Shown: positions 1-4,959 of the stretch, in pieces
Layout: each line of letters starts with the position of its first letter
How positions within the stretch are numbered: position 1 is the stretch's first letter
From: Bdellovibrionales bacterium
Lineage (GTDB): Bacteria > Bdellovibrionota_G > JALEGL01 > JAGRAY01
Reading direction: 5' to 3'
DNA length: 17,483 bases
NCBI GenBank assembly: GCA_020434375.1
Contig: JAGRAY010000018.1
Coordinates: forward strand, 1-17,483
Position numbers and translations under genes: made by a program
The notes under the pieces: generated by a model
What the model was told of the DNA's origin: nothing
Databases searched by the model: none
What the model saw: the letters and a program-made list of their open reading frames with translations, nothing else

Positions 1-701
1 TTGGGAATGAACGTTCCTTTAGGGTCGACCGCCAAGATCGCTGGTCGTGGAGAAAAGCGTAAAAGCTGATCAAAGTACGGGAGAATGGTTCCTTGAGTTT
101 TTCCACCTCCGATGCTTCCCGTCACCAGAATGTTTCCCGCTAACGCCTTTGGGGACAAGGAAACCCATACGGGCTGGGTTTCCTCTTCTTTCGATCCTAA
201 CACCAACTGATTCTTGGCCTCCGGGAACGGAGGGAGTTTGATCGCCTGGGCAGGCTTCCATCTCCCAACCCGATGAGTCAGGACTCCGTACAACACGGTC
301 ATGCTCAAGCTAAACTGCGATTGAATCAGAAGCTGAATCCAGTCGGGATACGACAGTTCGTTAGAAACAATCGGCAACTGAAGTATTCTCAGCAAGAAGA
401 CTCCGAGAAGAAATACCAGAACAGTTTTCCAAGCCCGTGCTTTGGTCGATGCTTTGGATCTTAAATGGCGAAGGCGACTTCCTTGTCCTCTAAAACTCCA
501 CCATCGGCTGAATCTATGGCAGAGGTAGCTGGTGTTGAAGAGCGTGCTTAATCCTCCCGGTATCAACCAGGAGAAATGCTTTCGAATTCCGAGCAGAGAC
601 CCCGTCTGCAAGGTTAGAAACCACGTAGGGTTAATTAGAAACACTAACACACCGCCAAGAATCAAAAGGGCTACGGGAAGAGGGACGTCCTTTACCGGCA
701 T
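1..701 (-). CDS. Membrane-anchored ATPase, probable conjugative coupling protein (VirD4/TraD-like), N-terminal 233 aa
   Basis: The reading frame is open from an ATG at 701 to the window edge, so the C-terminus is missing. Hydrophobic segments lie at about residues 7-30, possibly 43-58, and about 92-112 (TVLVFLLGVFLLRIL). The cytoplasmic part contains a Walker A motif, GSIGGGKT (195-202), followed by AILAVDPKG (221-229). An N-terminal membrane anchor, a P-loop and a 'DPKG' strand form the layout of type IV coupling proteins, which bring the DNA-relaxosome to a conjugation channel. The start overlaps the end of the upstream 43-aa gene by 10 bases, which suggests translational coupling. The family call rests on motifs only. 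A related FtsK/HerA-type ATPase of another secretion or transfer system is possible. If the call is correct, the left end belongs to a conjugative plasmid or integrative element. Confidence 0.7.
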   Translation of the reverse strand, partial: MPVKDVPLPVALLILGGVLVFLINPTWFLTLQTGSLLGIRKHFSWLIPGGLSTLFNTSYLCHRFSRWWSFRGQGSRLRHLRSKASTKARAWKTVLVFLLGVFLLRILQLPIVSNELSYPDWIQLLIQSQFSLSMTVLYGVLTHRVGRWKPAQAIKLPPFPEAKNQLVLGSKEEETQPVWVSLSPKALAGNILVTGSIGGGKTQGTILPYFDQLLRFSPRPAILAVDPKGTFIP

Positions 702-823
702 TGTTCCATCGCTAAAATCAAACGCTGCAAGGCAAACCTCAGTTCTGGATTCTCTTTGCGTTCCTGGTTGGTAATCATGCGAATAAAGTCTTTCAGTTTT
801 TGGATCATGGCTTGAGTGATCAT
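692..823 (-). CDS. Small hydrophilic protein, 43 aa, in the putative transfer operon
   Basis: This frame is too short for usual gene callers. Its ATG is preceded by AAAGGAGTTGAA, an excellent ribosome-binding site, and the ATG overlaps the upstream gene's stop as ATGA. The product begins MITQAMIQKLKDFIRM and ends LQRLILAMEQCR. It is mostly charged and amphipathic helix, with no signal peptide or membrane segment. Its stop lies 10 bases inside the downstream ATPase gene, so all three genes are tightly overlapped. I recognise no family. Being sandwiched between a sigma-54-type promoter and a coupling-protein-like gene suggests a small accessory or regulatory partner of DNA transfer, but this is inference. 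Confidence 0.6.
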   Translation of the reverse strand: MITQAMIQKLKDFIRMITNQERKENPELRFALQRLILAMEQCR

Positions 824-978
824 TTCAACTCCTTTCGTTTTTGGATTTGATTAAATTCTTTATCGATGCTGTAGATGTTATCGATGAGCTTTTTGTCGCT
901 CACGAGTCGTTCGATGGGCAGTTCGCTCAGACACGTGAGAAACGAATGCTTAAGTTCATTAAGTGGTTCACAATTCAT
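820..978 (-). CDS. Small protein, 52 aa, first gene of the putative transfer operon
   Basis: I chose the ATG at 978 because AAAGGAGGTAAAT stands immediately before it, a near-perfect Shine-Dalgarno at good spacing. A longer in-frame start at 1014 would lie upstream of the predicted sigma-54 transcription start and has no ribosome-binding site. The product starts MNCEPLNELKHSFLTCL and ends in a Lys/Glu-rich tail (QIQKRKELK). It has two cysteines (positions 3 and 17), no signal peptide and no membrane helix, and looks like a short helical cytoplasmic protein. It overlaps the next gene by four bases (ATGA). No known family is recognised. Confidence 0.6.
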   Translation of the reverse strand: MNCEPLNELKHSFLTCLSELPIERLVSDKKLIDNIYSIDKEFNQIQKRKELK

Positions 979-1000
979 ATTTACCTCCTTTGAATGTGAC

Positions 1001-1017
1001 GCAATGACCCACATTGC
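1001..1017. repeat. Inverted repeat GCAATG-N5-CATTGC at the transfer-operon promoter
   Basis: A perfect 6-bp inverted repeat (1001-1006 and 1012-1017) with a 5-base spacer overlaps the -12 element and the predicted start site of the sigma-54-type promoter. A second, nested pair, AATGTG (993-998) and CACATT (1010-1015), shares bases with it. Such symmetry over a start site is what a repressor operator or a 5' mRNA hairpin would look like. The function is inferred only. Confidence 0.3.
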
Positions 1018-1030
1018 AGACGACGTGCCA
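1015..1030 (-). promoter_or_regulatory. Candidate sigma-54 (-24/-12) promoter
   Basis: Read on the minus strand this is TGGCACG-TCGT-CTGCA. The RpoN consensus is TGGCACG-N4-TTGCA, so the spacing is exact and only one base differs. The -24 GG and -12 GC are both intact. Transcription would start near 1004, giving a leader of about 26 nt that contains the strong AAAGGAGG of the 52-aa gene. No enhancer-binding-protein gene or obvious upstream activator site is visible in the window. Confidence 0.6.
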
Positions 1031-1128
1031 AGGTTGGAAAAATAATTTCGAAGTTTTTAGAAAGTTATTTTTAAGAAAAGAATCGACGGAATTTCGAACA
1101 GATATTTCTGAAAACCGAACTCGATCGT

Positions 1129-1434
1129 TCAATCTTCAAACGGATCAGAGAAACGAAAAAGTATTATGAATAGAAATTCTGATATCAGAATTTGAAATAA
1201 GATCTTAAAGATGTTGGATAAAATCGCGGCTAACAAGGCTTTGAGGAGTATCGAAAGAATCGACATCAATTTTGATATTGTTTTTGGTTCTTGTTGAATC
1301 AACTTTGATGACGTTGGCAACGAATTCGCAATATGGAAGGAAAAATTCACGGGATTCTCTATATGCAGGAGGATTTTAAGACGCGTCTTGTTCGCTTTTC
1401 GGACTGGGGCGCTTGGTTTGGCTATTGTTTTCAT
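1129..1434 (-). CDS. Doubtful small hydrophobic protein, 101 aa
   Basis: The ATG at 1434 follows AGAAAGGAACAAA, a usable ribosome-binding site. The first 50 residues are polar and basic. The C-terminal half is strongly hydrophobic (two or three stretches rich in Ile, Leu and Phe around residues 57-95) and ends DPFED. No family is recognised. The mixed composition is also what a chance frame in AT-rich DNA would give, and nothing else supports expression. If real, it would be a small inner-membrane protein read in the same direction as the transfer-like operon. Confidence 0.25.
   Translation of the reverse strand: MKTIAKPSAPVRKANKTRLKILLHIENPVNFSFHIANSLPTSSKLIQQEPKTISKLMSILSILLKALLAAILSNIFKILFQILISEFLFIILFRFSDPFED
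1378..1389. repeat. Perfect 12-bp palindrome AAGACGCGTCTT
   Basis: AAGACG followed directly by CGTCTT forms a perfect palindrome in the gene-poor region. It could be a dimeric protein binding site or chance. There is no second copy that I noticed. Confidence 0.2.
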
Positions 1435-1450
1435 TTTGTTCCTTTCTAGA

Positions 1451-1482
1451 GGGTTTCTTCACCCATCTGGAATGAGAAACCC
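1451..1482. repeat. 8-bp inverted repeat GGGTTTCT / AGAAACCC with 16-base loop
   Basis: The two arms (1451-1458 and 1475-1482) are perfectly complementary. There is no T-run after either arm, so it is not a standard intrinsic terminator. It sits just upstream of the doubtful minus-strand frame and about 200 bases before the lipoprotein operon, so an operator or RNA hairpin role is possible but unproven. Confidence 0.25.
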
Positions 1483-1637
1483 GGAGAGAAAGGACTGAAA
1501 AGGAATGGACTATCCAAAGCCTCGTCAAAAGCATGTAGATCTCTTAAATCCACGGCTCAAGAGTCTCCTTTATGGAACTCCTTCAAATGTAGTTTGTTGG
1601 CCTTGAAAAGAAATAATCAAAATCCAAAAAATAGTAC

Positions 1638-1667
1638 TTGAAAGTAGTGTGCACAGTTTGATATGAC
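1638..1667 (+). promoter_or_regulatory. Possible sigma-70 promoter for the lipoprotein operon
   Basis: TTGAAA (1638-1643) is followed after 17-18 bases by ATATGAC (1661-1667). The -35 is good and the -10 is weak. It lies about 12 bases before the ATG at 1679, so the transcript leader would be very short. This fits the absence of a clear ribosome-binding site there. Confidence 0.3.
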
Positions 1668-1678
1668 GCATAGCATAT

Positions 1679-2791
1679 ATGAGAACCATCCAATACCAGG
1701 GATGGTGGGTCTCAATTCTTCTTCCTTTCTGTTTTAGCTGTGGCGGTATACTGGGTGAGATTCGACCATCTAAAAATATCGTAGGTACTCCAGTCCTTGA
1801 AGTGATGCAGGGACAAGAGTCTCAAGGACTAATCTCCTCGCCCTTGCCCGAACCGATTAAAATCAAGCTCAAAGATGAAGAAAATAAGGGAATTTCCGAA
1901 GAAGAATTAACTATTACGCTCAAAGAAGGTTCGGTCGAGCATCAATACCCGGCTAGTGTCATGACAGATAAAGACGGGATGGTGGACATACAAGTCACGT
2001 TAGGCCGAAAAGTGGAAAAGCTCGTTTTGGAAGTTAGGGCGAAAAACTTTGCGACGACATCCACGCTGATTACCATTCATACAACAGCTTCTATTTTCAA
2101 TGTCACTGGATTATCTGAATCCGCCTGTGCAGCCGAAGGTCAAAAGATTGGCACGGCAACCATTCAAGCCATCGGTGTAGGACAAAAGCCGATAGCAAAT
2201 ACAAAAATTAGAATTGATATTACCAACGGACGGGTAGATGCCCTCCCATATGAAAGTTCCATTGAAAAGGATACGGATACAGATGGAAATATCACATTGG
2301 ATATTTATGGAGGAAACGTACCAGACGGATATGACTCTGAAGTAATTGTTAGTGTTTTAACGCCCGATATCGCTGGTAGTATCCCGAAAATTCTAAAGTA
2401 TGAGGTCACCAAGTCCAAAGCCATGGAAGCGTTGTCTCCTCCCATTCAATTCGGAGGCATATATATCTATGCACAATTCACCTTTGCTGTGAAGGTCTAC
2501 AAAGAGTGCCATCAGCCGTTTCAAGACGAACCGGTTTCATTTGAGTGGAGGCGTAGTGGCCCAGGTGTGTGTGAATGGAAGCCATCCAATTCTACAAATT
2601 GGGCATTGCAATCAACGATTAATACAAATACGGACGGTATTGCTCAATGGAGTAAGCAGCTGGATACGTCACCTCCAGGAGGCTGGCCAAATCCCTTATG
2701 GAATGAAATTCGAGCGTCCGTTACAGGTGGAATTAATCCAATTCTATATGTCGCAACCAGCATGTGGTGTGACCCGAGCACGCATAATTAA
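1679..2791 (+). CDS. Putative lipoprotein with three Ig-like (Big_1/invasin-like) segments, 370 aa
   Basis: The N-terminus has a hydrophobic stretch (about residues 9-20) ending FCFS-C21-GG, a loose lipobox, so export and lipid attachment at Cys21 are likely. The rest is predicted beta-rich. Three short motifs recur: TDKDG (96-100), TDTDG (199-203) and TNTDG (316-320). Each is followed by alternating hydrophobic residues, the turn-plus-strand signature typical of Big_1 / invasin-type Ig-like domains. I infer three tandem Ig-like modules. The cysteines near residues 277, 298 and 363 may form disulfides. No catalytic motif is visible. The stop codon overlaps the next gene's ATG by one base (TAATG), so the two are co-translated. 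The start has no clear Shine-Dalgarno, so the true start could be different. A surface or periplasmic structural or adhesion role is plausible. Confidence 0.7.
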   Translation: MRTIQYQGWWVSILLPFCFSCGGILGEIRPSKNIVGTPVLEVMQGQESQGLISSPLPEPIKIKLKDEENKGISEEELTITLKEGSVEHQYPASVMTDKDGMVDIQVTLGRKVEKLVLEVRAKNFATTSTLITIHTTASIFNVTGLSESACAAEGQKIGTATIQAIGVGQKPIANTKIRIDITNGRVDALPYESSIEKDTDTDGNITLDIYGGNVPDGYDSEVIVSVLTPDIAGSIPKILKYEVTKSKAMEALSPPIQFGGIYIYAQFTFAVKVYKECHQPFQDEPVSFEWRRSGPGVCEWKPSNSTNWALQSTINTNTDGIAQWSKQLDTSPPGGWPNPLWNEIRASVTGGINPILYVATSMWCDPSTHN

Positions 2792-3540
2792 TGCTTCAAA
2801 AAGGAATTATACTCTTTATTCTCTGCTTAACATTTCAAGTCATGGCGAGTGAGTGGCCTATGTTGAAGCAAGCTGAGGTTGAAGTTAAAAATCACAATTA
2901 TAAGACGGCGATCGATCTTACACTGCCACTTCTTGATGCTCTTAAATTGTCTACGGTCGAAGAAATTTCTCAAGGCCATAAAATCTTAGGTATTGCTCGG
3001 TGTGAACTTGGCGACATTGGAAATGCAAAAGAGCACTTTGAAACCCTGGTTGTATTTTCACCCAAAGAGTCGATTCAGGATTTTCAGCTTTCCCAAGTCT
3101 GTCAAAAGTTATTCAACAAGGTTATGGGAAGGGCTGAAGTAAGAAGAAAAGGAGTAATGCCTAAAAATAGTGATCAGCTTCATTCATCAGAAAATAAGTC
3201 TGCTACGATAGAAATACAAACCGTACCAAAGCCAACAATTAACCTTAGGCTACAAGAGCAATCTCAAGAATCAGACATCCAAAAGTGGAAACTGTGGATA
3301 CCCTTTGGAGTAGGGCAGTTTGAAAAGAACGAAAAGAAAAAGGGAACCTTTTTTCTAACAACGCAGTCAGTTCTCTTTTCAACTGCGATCACCACTTTTA
3401 TCCTTTTCAAAATTGATCAGAATGCAGATGGTACATTTGATCATGCTAGGAGGGCTGAGACTTATCGAATCACCTTATGGAGTTCATTGGGGGCAGGGGT
3501 AGTGTCCACTATTTGGGGAATTTGGGATGCGAAAAAATAA
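2791..3540 (+). CDS. Exported TPR-like protein with C-terminal membrane segments, 249 aa
   Basis: A cleavable signal peptide covers residues 1-20 (LFILCLTFQVMAS, then EWPM). Residues 22-110 are amphipathic helices of tetratricopeptide type (for example AEVEVKNHNYKTAIDLTLPL and ARCELGDIGNAKEHFETL). A polar linker spans about 115-165. The C-terminal part starts IPFGVGQF (170-177), then EKKKG, then a membrane-like helix (about 187-207), the acidic loop DQNADGTFD and a last hydrophobic helix (about 228-244). The 'PFGxGQFxNxxKKKG' pattern is one I associate with exported TPR proteins of predatory and myxo-type bacteria, but I cannot name the domain with certainty. It overlaps the lipoprotein stop by one base, which implies a functional pair. 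The function is unknown. Confidence 0.7.
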   Translation: MLQKGIILFILCLTFQVMASEWPMLKQAEVEVKNHNYKTAIDLTLPLLDALKLSTVEEISQGHKILGIARCELGDIGNAKEHFETLVVFSPKESIQDFQLSQVCQKLFNKVMGRAEVRRKGVMPKNSDQLHSSENKSATIEIQTVPKPTINLRLQEQSQESDIQKWKLWIPFGVGQFEKNEKKKGTFFLTTQSVLFSTAITTFILFKIDQNADGTFDHARRAETYRITLWSSLGAGVVSTIWGIWDAKK

Positions 3541-3582
3541 GATATAGATTCCCATTTTTTAAAAAGATCGTAGCATGAGTTG

Positions 3583-3924
3583 ATGTACGCCTTTATCTCA
3601 AAATTTGTGTTATCCGCCCTCTTGATCGCTTTTACGTCTTGGTTGGCTGGGCGTAAGCCAGCGCTTGCGGGATTTATTCTCGCATTACCTCTAACCAGTT
3701 TAATTGCCATCGCTTTTGTGCAAACGGAGTGGCGGGACCCACAAAAGTCAGTGGAATTTACAAAAAGTATTTTTGTTAGTGTCCCACTGTCCTTGGTGTT
3801 TTTCATACCCTTCTTATTTTCAAAGCAAATCAAAATATCATTCTGGGGGCTCTATGGATTGGGACTTGTTTTGTTAGTTATGTCATATGGCATCCATCGG
3901 TATATTTTTTCTGGAAATGATTAA
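3583..3924 (+). CDS. Small membrane protein, DUF3147-like, 113 aa
   Basis: I start at the ATG at 3583 rather than the TTG one codon earlier; neither has a strong ribosome-binding site. The protein is almost entirely membrane-embedded, with hydrophobic segments at about residues 5-22, 29-46, 65-82 and 88-106. The stretch LAGFILALPLTSLIAI and the following short loop with WRDPQKS resemble the DUF3147 family of small inner-membrane proteins, whose function is unknown. It follows the TPR gene by about 40 bases and is probably co-transcribed. It faces the end of the copper operon tail-to-tail. Confidence 0.6.
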   Translation: MYAFISKFVLSALLIAFTSWLAGRKPALAGFILALPLTSLIAIAFVQTEWRDPQKSVEFTKSIFVSVPLSLVFFIPFLFSKQIKISFWGLYGLGLVLLVMSYGIHRYIFSGND

Positions 3925-3933
3925 TTGAATCAG

Positions 3934-3950
3934 GGTGAAGTCTCTTCATC
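3934..3950. terminator. Weak hairpin between convergent operons
   Basis: GGTGAAG (3934-3940) and CTTCATC (3944-3950) can pair over seven positions, one of them a G-U wobble, with a three-base loop. No T-run follows on either side, so this is at best a weak or factor-assisted terminator in the 81-base gap between two converging transcripts. Confidence 0.2.
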
Positions 3951-4005
3951 ATAGTGAATGTGTCTTGCCCTTGTGTTAAGGTAGGTATTCTTAAAAATTA
4001 TTTTT

Positions 4006-4314
4006 CTAGTCTGGAGCAAGTTCGATTTTCTGCGCCAACATCTTTCCATTTTCTGACATGATACATTTGGCGACAACTCTGCTTTCAATTGTCAATTCGT
4101 TGATGGTTATAGCTTTTTTGCCTTGAAAAACTTTCGTTTCGGATCCCAGTTCAATAGGCACCGTTTTTCCATCGATTGTTTTCACTTCTACAAGATTTTT
4201 ATTGATGCTCACGATCGTGCCCATGATTGTATGTCCGTGGCCTTCATGGGCGAATCCTGTTTCTGTGATTTGCAAAAATAAACCTACTAAACCTAATAAC
4301 ATTATTTTTTTCAT
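4006..4314 (-). CDS. Small periplasmic protein, DUF5666-like, last gene of the copper operon, 102 aa
   Basis: The signal peptide covers about residues 1-22 (LLGLVGLFLQITETGFA). The mature protein begins with a His cluster, HEGHGHT (23-29), suited to binding copper or another soft or borderline metal. The rest alternates short strands (IMGTIVSI, LVEVKTIDGKTVPIEL, TKVFQGKKAI, RVVAKCIM, LAQKIEL) as in the small OB/beta-barrel DUF5666-type proteins. One cysteine (about 84) and two methionines lie near the C-terminus. The ATG comes one base after the cytochrome stop, with AAAGGAAAG as ribosome-binding site inside the cytochrome's last codons. Context suggests a periplasmic copper-binding or chaperone role in place of a CusF, which is absent. 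That role is inferred. Confidence 0.7.
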   Translation of the reverse strand: MKKIMLLGLVGLFLQITETGFAHEGHGHTIMGTIVSINKNLVEVKTIDGKTVPIELGSETKVFQGKKAITINELTIESRVVAKCIMSENGKMLAQKIELAPD

Positions 4315-4315
4315 C

Positions 4316-4942
4316 TTACTTTCCTTTCTTATGTTGTTTTTTTTGATCAGGAGGACCTTCCAGAAATTGTCTTGCTTCTTCTTCCTCGTGCATTTCTTTC
4401 ATGCTTCTAGGATTAAACGTTTTCATTTCATCCAATTCGCCCTTCGTGATCTTTGGGAAGTGTCGGATGAAGTGAACCAGAGTCCAAGAAGCTTCCTCGC
4501 CATCTTTTTTCCCCGTGCTCCATGCGGGCATTCCGGTGAGGCGTATTCCATTTTCAATGATGTAAAACAGTTCTCCATCAGAAAGGTTTTGTGTGTCTGG
4601 GAGTCGCATGTCGGGTGCTTTGGGGTATAGATTTTGGCCGATAGGCGTTTGTCCACTTCCGTCGTTGGCGTGGCAGGTGGAACAATGATCGGCAAAATGT
4701 TCGCGAGCCATCGTTAAGATTTCAGGTGAGTTTTCAACAGGATTCTTTTGGCTACGTGCCTTGGCGGGAATGGCCCAATGTCGCATGCGACGCGCCATGA
4801 ATACTTCGGCCATCGTAGGATTGTCCTTGGCGCTAATTCCGTGCCTCATAAACATGACAAATCCCACACCTGTGGCGATTAGCCCTAGGATGAAAACAAC
4901 GCCGAAAAAGCGAAGACTCTTGTTGATATTGCTTTTTTTCAT
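4316..4942 (-). CDS. Membrane-anchored mono-heme cytochrome c, 208 aa
   Basis: An uncleaved N-terminal helix (about residues 12-33) would anchor the protein with the heme domain in the periplasm. The heme site is CSTCH (87-91), and the axial methionine is probably in LTGMPAW (M138). There is a single c-type domain of the class I fold. The C-terminal 40 residues are very charged (EMHEEEEARQ and a Lys-rich end). I prefer the ATG at 4942, preceded by GAGAGG, over the ATG at 4957, which lies two bases after the oxidase stop without a ribosome-binding site; that start would add MRGLD. Its place directly after a multicopper oxidase suggests it accepts or donates electrons in periplasmic copper oxidation. 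The partner is not shown by sequence. Confidence 0.85.
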   Translation of the reverse strand: MKKSNINKSLRFFGVVFILGLIATGVGFVMFMRHGISAKDNPTMAEVFMARRMRHWAIPAKARSQKNPVENSPEILTMAREHFADHCSTCHANDGSGQTPIGQNLYPKAPDMRLPDTQNLSDGELFYIIENGIRLTGMPAWSTGKKDGEEASWTLVHFIRHFPKITKGELDEMKTFNPRSMKEMHEEEEARQFLEGPPDQKKQHKKGK

Positions 4943-4959
4943 ATCCAGGCCTCTCATGG

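Larger units (their letters stand above)
1031..1678. other. Long region without a confident gene
   Basis: Apart from one weak 101-aa frame and a few short inverted repeats, I see no supported gene here. It has many A/T tracts and stops in most frames. It separates the leftward transfer-like operon from the rightward lipoprotein operon, so it should hold the upstream activator sites of the first and the promoter of the second. It may also contain decayed sequence. Confidence 0.5.

Noticed and set aside
47..241. Short frames on both strands at the left edge
   Set aside because: The region is covered by the ATPase frame containing Walker A. These frames are shadows without ribosome-binding sites.
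1333..1449. Plus-strand 38-aa frame overlapping the doubtful 101-aa minus frame
   Set aside because: It has no ribosome-binding site and no recognisable similarity. It shows that this stretch gives open frames on both strands by chance.
1505..1606. 33-aa frame starting ATGGACTATCC
   Set aside because: The GGA lies directly against the ATG with no spacing, no family is recognised and the frame is short. It is compatible with chance.
3462..3833. 123-aa frame on the minus strand
   Set aside because: It is antisense to the end of the TPR gene and most of the DUF3147-like gene, with no supporting signal.
4202..4630. 142-aa open frame on the plus strand
   Set aside because: It is antisense to the small periplasmic protein and the cytochrome c gene, both of which have clear motifs and ribosome-binding sites. 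Its own translation has no recognisable pattern.
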